IMG/VR virus record: IMGVR_UViG_3300034281_000009
Span: 1-34,785 of that record
Reading direction: 5' to 3' (one strand)
Length of the DNA: 34,785 nt
Source: a virus
In this document: one piece after another, positions 17,594 through 23,731 of the stretch
Position numbering within the stretch: position 1 is the stretch's first letter
Layout of the letters: the number at the start of each line of letters is the position of its first letter
Notes under the pieces: generated by a model
The model's input: only the letters and a program-made list of their open reading frames with translations
The model's database searches: none
Told to the model about the DNA's origin: nothing
Position numbers and translations under genes: made by a program

Positions 17594-19467
17594 TGGCAAA
17601 TTATACAGTAGTTGTTGAAACTGTTGCTGGAATTGAAGAATTAATAATTGAGTCTCCAGGTCCACAAGGAGCGCAAGGAATTCCTGGGGTTGCTGGAGTC
17701 GCAGGTGTTGCTGGCATAGATGGCGCAACAGGCGCTACAGGAGCAACCGGACCACAAGGTATTCAAGGAGTTGCTGGCGCAACAGGAGCTACCGGAGCAA
17801 CAGGTCCACAAGGAGAATATGGAGGCCCACAAGGTCCAATTGGTCCAACTGGTCCTCAGGGTAATGTTGGTCCAACTGGTCCTATTGGTCCCGCTGGAAT
17901 TCAAGGTATCCAAGGAGTAAAAGGCGACAAGGGAGATATAGGAAATACTGGAGCAACTGGGCTTCAAGGTATCCAAGGTATTCAAGGAATAAAAGGTGAT
18001 AATGGAAATGCTGGAATCCAAGGTGAGCAAGGAATACAGGGTGTAAAGGGTGATACAGGACTTCAGGGAATCCAAGGTATCCAAGGAATAAAAGGCGACA
18101 CTGGAATACAGGGAATTCAAGGAGTTGCAGGTCCTACAGGTGCAAAGGGTGATACGGGGAATACAGGCGCCGCTGGAGCTACAGGTGCAAAAGGTGATAC
18201 GGGAAACGCAGGAGCAACAGGTGCTACCGGAGCAACTGGACCTCAAGGTATCCAAGGAGTTGCAGGTGCAACAGGCGCTACAGGAGCAACCGGACCACAA
18301 GGGGCTACAGGTGCAACTGGGACTACAACAAGCATAATTGTAACAGATACAGCTAGTCACTTTGTATCAAGTCCAAAATCAGTGGAGAATGTACTTGCAG
18401 AACTTTTTACGTTTGCCAATGACGGTAAGACAGGAATCGCTGGTGTTGTTGGCTCTCCAAGTACTTCCAGCGAAACTTTTGCTCAATTAGTTACAGATAT
18501 TCAAAGTAGAAAGACAACTTTAGCGGCTAATCTTACAGCTAAAGGTGTAACAACGGTTAATACAGATACTTTATATAATATGGCTGCAGCTGTGGCTTCA
18601 ATAACAGGTGGTGGAGTAACTCCAACAAAAATAAACTTAAATATAACAGCTCCTTACCAAAGGGTAATCACTTTTACAAGTCCAGTATTAGCTACAGATT
18701 TATGCGTTTCGTTGATATACTATACACCTGGAACGCAGAACGTTTCTAAATATACTTGTAATTTTGGTAGTGGGGACTCAAGCGGTTTTAATGTAGGCGC
18801 AAATATTGTTTTCAATGGTGTAATGTATCTCCCAAATAAAACAACAACAGGAAATTTTACTGATATTGGAGTTATAGGAACTGGTGAACTTTGGGAGTCT
18901 CCTAGTTTGGATAATACAATATTCTATACCATAGATAGTTTATCATCTACAACGGGGGCTGTTCCTACATTGACAATAAATGGTACGAATCTTCCAGTTG
19001 TTACTTCGCAAAATAGCAATATAGATTTAACAGGTATTTATCAACTTATGAGTATAACTTTAACAGTGAATAGAACAGGTACGGGTGTAGTTTTAGCAGT
19101 TTTAAGTTTTGATAATGGCACAACTTGGTATGCATGGAATGGATCAGCTTTTATTACTGTTAATATTACAAGTTTATCTGATTTTAAGTCTAAAGGAATG
19201 ACAGCAACAGTAATAAATGCTTTAACTCTGGCGCAGTTAGAAAGCCAAAGAGGCAGTAGTACAACTCTTAGATTTGCTTATTACATCGAAATGGGAGCAC
19301 CAACTGACACAGCAAATATTGATACAATGCAAGTTAATGCATCTTTGCCTGGAACTTACGGGTTAGCTCCAAGCACAAATTATACAGCTACTTTAGCTGG
19401 TGATGGAACAACATTAACTTATAATTTATCTACATCAGGTATTTATGTTATAAATTATATGGGATAG
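17593..19467 (+). CDS. Collagen-like tail fibre protein
   Basis: 624 aa. Residues 1-22 are a short strand (YTVVVETVAGIEELIIE). Residues 23-245 are 74 Gly-X-Y triplets in two blocks (18 and 56), broken once by an extra Gly after GEY (residue 77). Such repeats fold as a trimeric triple helix and act as a rigid fibre shaft. A helical domain (about 262-330, with SVENVLAEL and MAAAVASI) and strand-rich domains follow, the likely tip. Near-identical modules GPQGIQGVAGATGATGATG at about 53-71 and 218-236 show internal duplication. Translation is coupled to the upstream gene. Confidence 0.9.
   Translation: MANYTVVVETVAGIEELIIESPGPQGAQGIPGVAGVAGVAGIDGATGATGATGPQGIQGVAGATGATGATGPQGEYGGPQGPIGPTGPQGNVGPTGPIGPAGIQGIQGVKGDKGDIGNTGATGLQGIQGIQGIKGDNGNAGIQGEQGIQGVKGDTGLQGIQGIQGIKGDTGIQGIQGVAGPTGAKGDTGNTGAAGATGAKGDTGNAGATGATGATGPQGIQGVAGATGATGATGPQGATGATGTTTSIIVTDTASHFVSSPKSVENVLAELFTFANDGKTGIAGVVGSPSTSSETFAQLVTDIQSRKTTLAANLTAKGVTTVNTDTLYNMAAAVASITGGGVTPTKINLNITAPYQRVITFTSPVLATDLCVSLIYYTPGTQNVSKYTCNFGSGDSSGFNVGANIVFNGVMYLPNKTTTGNFTDIGVIGTGELWESPSLDNTIFYTIDSLSSTTGAVPTLTINGTNLPVVTSQNSNIDLTGIYQLMSITLTVNRTGTGVVLAVLSFDNGTTWYAWNGSAFITVNITSLSDFKSKGMTATVINALTLAQLESQRGSSTTLRFAYYIEMGAPTDTANIDTMQVNASLPGTYGLAPSTNYTATLAGDGTTLTYNLSTSGIYVINYMG
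17659..18327 (+). repeat. Gly-X-Y coding repeat tract
   Basis: The DNA encoding the triple-helix shaft is a 9-bp-based repetitive tract. A module at about 17720-17812 recurs at about 18208-18303 with few changes. Tracts of this kind can change length by recombination, so the number of triplets may differ between phage isolates. Confidence 0.85.
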
Positions 19468-19480
19468 GAAGTGAGATAAT

Positions 19481-20188
19481 ATGCCCACAGTAACATGGAA
19501 TCCTTCTGATAAAAGTTATAGAATAACTTTGTCTGGTGGAAATTTAACAACAATATCTAATACAAATTGGGGCTCTGTAAGAGCAACAGCAAGCAAAACC
19601 AGTGGGAAGTTTTATTGGGAAATACTAGTTAACGCAGAATCTGACGGTGGAAACGATATTGGTATTGGCACAAGTTCAGCTAATTTAGAAACTTATATTG
19701 AAATAAGTACCACCTATTCTGCCGGAAATGGTGCATTAGACCATGTTTATAATACAGGCGATTTGATTGGAGTGGTCTGGGATTTAGCTAATAAAACACT
19801 TGATTTTTATCAAAATAATGTATTCCTTGTTAGAAGAACTTATACTTTCTCGGGTAGTATTTTTGCGATGGTAAGTGTATATAATTCCTCAAATTCCATG
19901 ACTACAAATTTTGGTGCAACTGCTTTTGTATATGCTATTCCAGCTGGATGCACTTCATACGATGAAAGCCAAGGATTAATCTTAAAATATTTAATATTAG
20001 ATGGAACAAATTTGAGGTCAATAACAGCAGGTAATTTAGTAACAAGGGCATCTACTGGAGATAGTGGAGCAACCCAAGAAACAGCTTTTCTAACTTATGG
20101 GATGGCTGATTTAACAACTTGGACAAATAGCTTATTAAGTCAAGTTGTAACACCACCAGCAAAAGTAGCACTTTATAAAAAATCTTAA
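19481..20188 (+). CDS. SPRY-like domain tail protein
   Basis: 235 aa. Residues about 5-145 read like a B30.2/SPRY lectin-like domain: WGSVRATASKTSGKFYWEIL, then IGIGTSSANLETYI, then GDLIGVVWDLANKTLDFYQN and FAMVSVYNSS. SPRY domains bind proteins or ligands in eukaryotes and appear now and then in phage fibres, where they probably contact the host surface. The C-terminal part (about 150-235) ends in a short segment common to tail-tip proteins. It follows the collagen-like gene by 13 bases with GGAAGTGAG as ribosome site. Confidence 0.7.
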   Translation: MPTVTWNPSDKSYRITLSGGNLTTISNTNWGSVRATASKTSGKFYWEILVNAESDGGNDIGIGTSSANLETYIEISTTYSAGNGALDHVYNTGDLIGVVWDLANKTLDFYQNNVFLVRRTYTFSGSIFAMVSVYNSSNSMTTNFGATAFVYAIPAGCTSYDESQGLILKYLILDGTNLRSITAGNLVTRASTGDSGATQETAFLTYGMADLTTWTNSLLSQVVTPPAKVALYKKS

Positions 20189-20219
20189 TCTATGAGATAT
20201 TTAAGGAGGACGAATATTG

Positions 20220-20456
20220 ATGGATTTTAAAATAAGATTTAAGAACCCAATATTTTGGATTACCTTTATAGGTTTATTTTTATCAAGTACAAGGATAAAT
20301 CCAATAACATTAACAAGCTGGATATTACTTAAAGATGCTCTATTATCTGTGTTAAGTAACCCATATCTCATTGGATGTTTTGTTATAGCTGCAATAGGTC
20401 AATTTAATGATCCAACAACTAAGGGACTATCAGATAAATCAGAGGATATAAAATAA
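20220..20456 (+). CDS. Holin (phi LC3 family)
   Basis: 78-aa membrane protein that would make the lesions needed for lysis. It begins with a short charged segment (MDFKIRFKN), has two hydrophobic stretches (PIFWITFIGLFL and YLIGCFVIAAIG), and ends with the family hallmark DPTTKGLSDS-like sequence (NDPTTKGLSDKSEDI). AAGGAGGA (20203-20210) serves ATG 20220, or TTG 20217 one codon earlier. It is followed by a strong terminator, and no amidase or other endolysin gene lies beside it, which is unusual. Confidence 0.9.
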   Translation: MDFKIRFKNPIFWITFIGLFLSSTRINPITLTSWILLKDALLSVLSNPYLIGCFVIAAIGQFNDPTTKGLSDKSEDIK

Positions 20457-20459
20457 TTT

Positions 20460-20503
20460 AAGGACCTGAGGTTAGAGGAATCTAGCTTCAGGTCTTTTTT
20501 TAT
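20460..20503 (+). terminator. Strong terminator ending the late operon
   Basis: GGACCTGAGG pairs with CTTCAGGTCT (with G-U pairs) around a loop of about 15 bases, followed by seven T. It closes the long rightward structural-lysis operon right after the holin and insulates the following cassettes. Confidence 0.85.
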
Positions 20504-20550
20504 TGTCAAAAATTACTATAAATATATCTTAAAAATCTTTATAAATACTG

Positions 20551-20579
20551 TTGACATCCATCTAGTTAGATGATATAAT
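20551..20579 (+). promoter_or_regulatory. Consensus promoter with embedded palindromic operator
   Basis: TTGACA (20551-20556) and TATAAT (20574-20579) are both perfect, with the optimal 17-base spacer. The spacer contains the perfect palindrome CATCTAGTTAGATG (20559-20572). A repressor bound there would block RNA polymerase directly. The likely controller is one of the phage DNA-binding proteins; which one cannot be told. Confidence 0.85.
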
Positions 20580-20591
20580 AGTATTATAGTA

Positions 20592-20633
20592 AAGGTAAAG
20601 CCACTCACCGCAAGGGAGTTAAGGTAAAAGGAG
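20592..20633 (+). ncRNA. Possible structured 5' leader with GNRA hairpin
   Basis: Downstream of the promoter, ACTC-A-CC-GCAA-GG-GAGT (20603-20619) folds as a hairpin with one bulged A and a GNRA tetraloop. It is flanked by AAGGTAAAG (20592-20600) and AAGGTAAAAG (20621-20630), the second running into the ribosome site AAAAGGAG. A control role on translation is possible; it is not a known element that I recognise. Confidence 0.4.
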
Positions 20634-20641
20634 TTTTGAAA

Positions 20642-20890
20642 ATGCAAGAAAGTAAAAAATATGAATTTAATTTTGACGAACTAGAAACAATTTACAATGC
20701 ATTAGTAAGAGATATAAAAATTGATAAAGAAGCATTACTAAAATTAGAAATAACAAGAGCTGAAAAAGATGAAGCTGAAGGACTGGATGAAAGTAAACAA
20801 GGATTTGAGGAGTTGACAATTGAAGCTGGGATTGAATGCGCTAAAAAATTAAAAATCAGGATTAATGATATGATACAAAATTTTAGATAA
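20642..20890 (+). CDS. Small acidic hypothetical protein
   Basis: 82-aa protein, predicted all-helical and highly charged (many Glu, Lys and Asp), with no recognised motif. ATG 20642 is chosen over TTG 20636 because AAGGAG (20628-20633) is well spaced only to the ATG. It is the first gene behind the operator-bearing promoter and is followed by a 58-aa HTH gene, so it may belong to a small repressor-controlled accessory operon. Function unknown. Confidence 0.7.
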   Translation: MQESKKYEFNFDELETIYNALVRDIKIDKEALLKLEITRAEKDEAEGLDESKQGFEELTIEAGIECAKKLKIRINDMIQNFR

Positions 20891-20923
20891 GATGGTACCA
20901 TTCTATCAAAGGAGCTGTTAAAG

Positions 20924-21100
20924 ATGGAATTAAGTGATATCACAATACTAAAAGAGGTATCGGAAACTTATGGAATACCTCTAAAGACTCTACAAGATCG
21001 GCTTAAAAGACTAGACGAAAATGTTGATTACAAAAAGTTTGGGAAGAGAAACACTACCATATTAAGCCCAACTGGAGTAGAAAAAATAATAAAAAAATAA
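20924..21100 (+). CDS. Small HTH DNA-binding protein
   Basis: 58-aa gene with a well-placed GGAG ribosome site. Residues about 5-27 (ITILKEVSETYGIPLKTLQD) form a helix-turn-helix of the kind seen in excisionases and small phage regulators, followed by a basic wing (DENVDYKKFGKRNTTILSPT). The shape is right for an Xis or Cro-like factor. It shares the operator-bearing promoter with the upstream hypothetical and could act on it; this is inferred. Confidence 0.75.
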   Translation: MELSDITILKEVSETYGIPLKTLQDRLKRLDENVDYKKFGKRNTTILSPTGVEKIIKK

Positions 21101-21215
21101 ATAAAAGGAAGCCCATCCCTCCGCATAAAGATTTGGACTTCCCATCAACCAACACCCAAAAGGACGTTGCTGTTTTATTATAGCATACTCCAGGGTGATT
21201 TAAAAAGGAGATGTT
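21101..21215 (+). other. Noncoding spacer with hairpins and direct repeat
   Basis: A stem GGAAG..CCA / TGG..CTTCC can form at about 21107-21141, and a weaker CAAC/GTTG hairpin before GCTGTTTTATT could be a poor terminator. The right end contains one copy of a 24-base repeat (21180-21203) and the ribosome site of the next gene. Confidence 0.45.
21180..21203 (+). repeat. 24-base direct repeat, copy 1
   Basis: Begins ATAGCATA and contains CAGGGTGA. It matches copy 2 at 21409-21432 in 21 of 24 bases, and all three differences are C/T changes. The two copies bracket a 61-aa gene. Confidence 0.8.
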
Positions 21216-21401
21216 ATGTTAATGGAAGAACAAAAATTAATTGATTTATCTGAAGAATTTAAACGTCTTATTGTTTATATTGAAAACGAAATAATAAAAT
21301 GTGAAGCTAAAAATGAAGATACTACTTTTTCATCTGGTCAACTCAGCGCAATTAAAATTGGATTAGATAGCGTAGAAACCATGGTTAAAAGAAATTGGTA
21401 A
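21216..21401 (+). CDS. Small hypothetical protein between direct repeats
   Basis: 61 aa, acidic and helical (EEQKLIDLSEEFKRLIVYIE), with no recognised family. AAGGAG (21205-21210) lies 5 bases before ATG 21216 and 11 before ATG 21222, so either could be used. The gene is framed by a 24-base direct repeat whose first copy overlaps its leader. It may be a small accessory or regulatory gene; function unknown. Confidence 0.65.
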   Translation: MLMEEQKLIDLSEEFKRLIVYIENEIIKCEAKNEDTTFSSGQLSAIKIGLDSVETMVKRNW

Positions 21402-21408
21402 TTCAAAG

Positions 21409-21432
21409 ATAGCATATTTCAGGGTGACTTAA
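21409..21432 (+). repeat. 24-base direct repeat, copy 2
   Basis: Second copy of the repeat at 21180-21203, starting ATAGCATA and containing CAGGGTGA, 8 bases after the 61-aa gene ends. Confidence 0.8.
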
Positions 21433-21471
21433 TAACTGGAAATAATAATATAATTTACCATAATCTCACCT

Positions 21472-21500
21472 TTGAGAAGCTTGTCTAAAAATAATATAAT
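21472..21500 (+). promoter_or_regulatory. Promoter of the zinc-ribbon membrane protein gene
   Basis: TTGAGA (21472-21477), a 17-base spacer and TATAAT (21495-21500) precede the gene by about 40 bases. With the terminator after the gene, this makes a self-contained expression unit. Confidence 0.8.
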
Positions 21501-21538
21501 AGAAGTATATAAACTAATGAGAAGGGGGACTAATTAAG

Positions 21539-22207
21539 ATGGAAAAGAAGAATATGAATCTAAAAAACTGTAAAGCTTGTAATGAGCCAATAGCGAAGGG
21601 TGTTAAGAAATGTGTTCATTGTGGTAAAGACCAAAGGAACTTTTTCATGAAGCACAAAATAATAACAGGATTATCAGTAATTATTGTTTTAGGTGTTATA
21701 GGTTCATCAGGGAATAAGTCTACCACTCCAACCATAGTAACACCAGCCACTGCAACCACTGCAACCTCTGGAGCAAAAGTTTCATCCGTATCAACAACTC
21801 CAGTAGTTGAAGTACAAAAGACATTCAAAATAGGTGATGTAGTAGCTCTAGGGAATATTAATTTGACTGTCAGCAAAATAGTTAGAAGCAATGGTAGTGA
21901 ATATGAAAAACCTAAGGCTGGCAATGAGTTTGTTATTATTTATGTTAAAATAAAAAATATAGATAAAGGCACAGTAAGTTATAATCCATTTTATTTTAAA
22001 TTACAAAATAGTAAAGGACAAGTAACAGATACGGCTATTACTATTATAAATACTGATACAGCATTAAGCTCTGGTGATTTAATTACAAATGGAGAAATTG
22101 AAGGCTCAGTTGTCTTTGAAGCACCAAAGGGAGATAAAGGACTTATACTGAGATATGAAGATAATATATTCACTTCTGATTCTAAAATATCTATAAATTT
22201 AAAATAA
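21539..22207 (+). CDS. Zinc-ribbon membrane-anchored DUF4352-like protein
   Basis: 222 aa. Residues 11-29 hold two CxxC pairs (CKACNEP and CVHCGKD), a zinc ribbon. A single hydrophobic segment (KIITGLSVIIVLGVIGSS, about 40-57) should anchor it in the membrane, followed by a Ser/Thr-rich linker. Residues about 95-222 form an Ig-like domain with IGDVVALGNINLTVSKI and NEFVIIYVKIKN, the DUF4352 pattern seen in exported lipoproteins. It has its own promoter and terminator and no link to phage assembly, so it is a likely lysogenic-conversion (moron) gene. Its effect on the host is unknown. Confidence 0.75.
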   Translation: MEKKNMNLKNCKACNEPIAKGVKKCVHCGKDQRNFFMKHKIITGLSVIIVLGVIGSSGNKSTTPTIVTPATATTATSGAKVSSVSTTPVVEVQKTFKIGDVVALGNINLTVSKIVRSNGSEYEKPKAGNEFVIIYVKIKNIDKGTVSYNPFYFKLQNSKGQVTDTAITIINTDTALSSGDLITNGEIEGSVVFEAPKGDKGLILRYEDNIFTSDSKISINLK

Positions 22208-22211
22208 ATAC

Positions 22212-22250
22212 AAAAGCACTCCTAATCATTCAGGAGTGCTTTTATTATTA
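22212..22250. terminator. Terminator, probably bidirectional
   Basis: Perfect 12-bp stem AAAAGCACTCCT (22212-22223) and AGGAGTGCTTTT (22232-22243) with an 8-base loop and T-rich sequence on the plus strand. The A-rich left arm gives a T-run in the other direction too, so it may end both the rightward moron and the leftward repressor operon, which converge here. Confidence 0.9.
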
Positions 22251-22277
22251 TTGAGAATTAATTAATATTTTCCTATG

Positions 22278-22484
22278 TTATAAAATTTCGCCTATATGTG
22301 CCTCTAAAAATTCATCAAGTTTGCTTAATACAACTCTTCTAACTCTTCCTATTTTCAATAATGGGAAGCCTTCTATACGGGTAAGACTTAACGCTTTTGA
22401 ATAGGATACACCAATTATTTCTGCAAACTCTTTTGTGTTACATGTTTTTTTAATTGCATTTTTTCTGTATTCTTCAATATCCAC
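22278..22484 (-). CDS. Excisionase-like HTH protein, tandem copy 1
   Basis: 68 aa, one of three neighbouring paralogs of identical length. A winged HTH of the excisionase/MerR-like kind: KKTCNTKEFAEIIGVSYSKA is the HTH, then FPLLKIGRVRRVVLSKLDEF forms the wing and C-terminal helix. Start is GTG 22484, with GAGAGGAG upstream; that leader is also shared with the middle copy. It is the last gene of the leftward operon, before the convergent terminator. It could be the phage excisionase or a regulator; the triplication leaves the division of labour open. Confidence 0.8.
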   Translation of the reverse strand: MDIEEYRKNAIKKTCNTKEFAEIIGVSYSKALSLTRIEGFPLLKIGRVRRVVLSKLDEFLEAHIGEIL

Positions 22485-22504
22485 TTTAATAAGTCTCCTC
22501 TCTT

Positions 22505-22711
22505 TTAAAGAATATCTCCTATATGTTCTTCTAAAAAATCATCCAGTTTGCTTAATATCGTTCTTCTGTCCCTTCCAATTTTCAACATTGGAAATCCTTC
22601 TATATGTGTTATACGTAAAGCTTTGTCATGTGATACCCCTAATATTTCTGACAACTCTTTAACACTGCATGTTTTTTTCTTTAGCTTATCTCTATACTCT
22701 TGTATATCCAT
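22505..22711 (-). CDS. Excisionase-like HTH protein, tandem copy 2
   Basis: 68-aa paralog with the same layout: KKTCSVKELSEILGVSHDKA (HTH) and FPMLKIGRDRRTILSKLDDF (wing). ATG 22711 is preferred over ATG 22732 because GGAGAGGAG lies between them at a proper distance from 22711 and the resulting length equals that of the other copies. Protein and upstream leader are closest to copy 1, suggesting the more recent duplication. It lies in one operon with copies 1 and 3. Confidence 0.8.
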   Translation of the reverse strand: MDIQEYRDKLKKKTCSVKELSEILGVSHDKALRITHIEGFPMLKIGRDRRTILSKLDDFLEEHIGDIL

Positions 22712-22731
22712 TTTAATAATTCTCCTCTCCA

Positions 22732-22938
22732 TTAAAAAATTTTCCCTATATGCTCCTCCAAAAATTCATCTAGTTTTGATAAAATGACTTTTCGGGATTG
22801 TCCAATTTCCCATAGAGGAAATCCTTGTATATGTGATACTCTTAACGCTTTGGCATAAGATATTCCTAGTATTACCGCCAATTCTTTGATCGTACAAGTT
22901 TTCTTTAGTAATTTCTCTTTGTATTCTGATTCTGTCAT
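22732..22938 (-). CDS. Excisionase-like HTH protein, tandem copy 3
   Basis: 68-aa paralog, the most divergent: KKTCTIKELAVILGISYAKA and FPLWEIGQSRKVILSKLDEF. Start ATG 22938 follows AGGCGGT. It is the first of the three in transcription order, after the XRE repressors. Differences from the others lie mainly in the recognition-helix neighbourhood and wing, as expected if the copies bind different sites. Confidence 0.8.
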   Translation of the reverse strand: MTESEYKEKLLKKTCTIKELAVILGISYAKALRVSHIQGFPLWEIGQSRKVILSKLDEFLEEHIGKIF

Positions 22939-22976
22939 TCAATTACCGCCTATCTATTATTTTATAAGTAAAAATA

Positions 22977-23198
22977 TTATTTTTTAGGGTACGGAGTGGA
23001 TATATCGGTCCTACCAAAAAGATAATCGGTTGAAACATTAAAATAACTAGCAATTTTCATTAATGTATCGTAGCATGGTTCTCTTTTACAATTTTCATAA
23101 CCAGAGATAGCTCTTCCCGAAAGATGTAATACCTTTGATAGCTTTTCTTGAGTTAAATCATTATCCTCTCTTAAAGCTCTTAACCTTTCATTAAACAA
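22977..23198 (-). CDS. XRE-family repressor
   Basis: 73-aa HTH_3 protein. FNERLRALREDNDLTQEKLS begins the domain and HLSGRAISGYENCKREPCYD is the recognition helix and turn; FNVSTDYLFGRTD is the usual end of Cro/CI-type small repressors. TTG 23198 is preferred because AGGAGG lies 9 bases before it and the protein then starts at the family's typical N-terminus; ATG 23219, directly after the upstream stop, is the alternative (80 aa). It follows another XRE gene in one leftward operon, so the two may cooperate or one may be Cro-like. Confidence 0.8.
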   Translation of the reverse strand: MFNERLRALREDNDLTQEKLSKVLHLSGRAISGYENCKREPCYDTLMKIASYFNVSTDYLFGRTDISTPYPKK

Positions 23199-23219
23199 TA
23201 CATAATTCCTCCTATTCAT

Positions 23220-23441
23220 TTAATGGGTATTCCCACCTTTTAATTTTGCCTCTAATAATATCCATGGATCTATCTCTAAAACAGTGCTTATTTTTAATAG
23301 TAAAGGTAACTTAATAGAATATTTTTGATTTTCTAGCTCACTTAGATAACTTCTACTTATCCCTGTTCTTTCAGCTAATTGTTTTTGAGTTAGCTTTTTA
23401 ATTTGTCTAAACTCTTTTATCTTCAGTCTATAATTATCCAT
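23220..23441 (-). CDS. XRE-family repressor with leaderless start
   Basis: 73-aa HTH_3 protein: KEFRQIKKLTQKQLAERTGI, then SRSYLSELENQKYSIKLPLL, ending with EIDPWILLEAKLKGG. The domain is complete and fits a phage immunity repressor. ATG 23441 has no ribosome site, and TATAAT ends 6 bases upstream, so transcription should begin at or near the A of ATG (leaderless mRNA), as for lambda cI from PRM. It heads the leftward five-gene operon and diverges from a ribbon-helix-helix gene across an operator-like palindrome. Confidence 0.85.
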   Translation of the reverse strand: MDNYRLKIKEFRQIKKLTQKQLAERTGISRSYLSELENQKYSIKLPLLLKISTVLEIDPWILLEAKLKGGNTH

Positions 23442-23447
23442 AAGTAT

Positions 23448-23477
23448 ATTATATATACATAATTATGCAAATGTCAC
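23448..23477 (-). promoter_or_regulatory. Leftward leaderless promoter of the XRE operon
   Basis: On the minus strand GTGACA (23477-23472, five of six consensus bases), an 18-base spacer and TATAAT (23453-23448). The start codon begins 7 bases after the -10 box, so the predicted transcript starts at the AUG. Confidence 0.75.
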
Positions 23478-23483
23478 TGGAAA

Positions 23484-23505
23484 GTTATGACATGTTATGT
23501 AACAT
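23484..23505. promoter_or_regulatory. Operator-like palindrome between divergent promoters
   Basis: Perfect palindrome ATGTTA-TG-TAACAT (23492-23505), and the half-site GTTATG occurs twice 10 bases apart (23484 and 23494), one helical turn. It lies between the leftward XRE promoter and the rightward promoter, the right place for repressor control of both. Confidence 0.7.
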
Positions 23506-23513
23506 TACGTGTC

Positions 23514-23542
23514 TTGATTGTACCTTATGTTTCTTATATAAT
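23514..23542 (+). promoter_or_regulatory. Rightward promoter for the ribbon-helix-helix gene
   Basis: TTGATT (23514-23519), 17-base spacer, TATAAT (23537-23542), ending 19 bases before ATG 23562. It faces the leaderless XRE promoter across the palindrome. Confidence 0.75.
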
Positions 23543-23561
23543 TCTATATGGGAGTGATACC

Positions 23562-23714
23562 ATGCTTATACATAGGGTTAGATTAGGTAGTTCAATAGAT
23601 AAAAAATTAGATGAAGAGTTGAGAAATTTATCAAAAAAATCAAGAATAGCAATTTCAAAACTTTTAGATGAAGCAATAGATGATTTATTAAATAAACATT
23701 CTGCTAAAAAGTAG
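23562..23714 (+). CDS. Ribbon-helix-helix DNA-binding protein
   Basis: 50-aa CopG/Arc-type protein: HRVRLGSSIDKKLDEEL is the strand and first helix, and SRIAISKLLDEAIDDLLN the second helix. Start ATG 23562 follows GGAGTGAT. It is transcribed away from the XRE operon from its own promoter, so it is in the place where a Cro-type antagonist is usually found, although the fold differs. The gene's last codons form the left arm of a terminator hairpin. Confidence 0.8.
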   Translation: MLIHRVRLGSSIDKKLDEELRNLSKKSRIAISKLLDEAIDDLLNKHSAKK

Positions 23715-23731
23715 AATGTTTTGTTATTTTT
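23695..23731 (+). terminator. Terminator overlapping the end of the RHH gene
   Basis: AACATTCT (23695-23702) pairs with AGAATGTT (23713-23720), followed by TTGTTATTTTTT. The left arm lies in the final codons of the ribbon-helix-helix gene, making it a one-gene transcript. Confidence 0.8.

Noticed and set aside
17659-18327. CRISPR-like or tandem repeat array
   Set aside because: The repeats are in phase with an open frame and encode Gly-X-Y triplets; there are no spacers.
17641-18360. Long minus-strand ORF rich in Cys and Ser opposite the collagen-like gene
   Set aside because: It is the mirror of the Gly-X-Y repeat, with biased composition (Cys, Ser, Thr) and no ribosome site.
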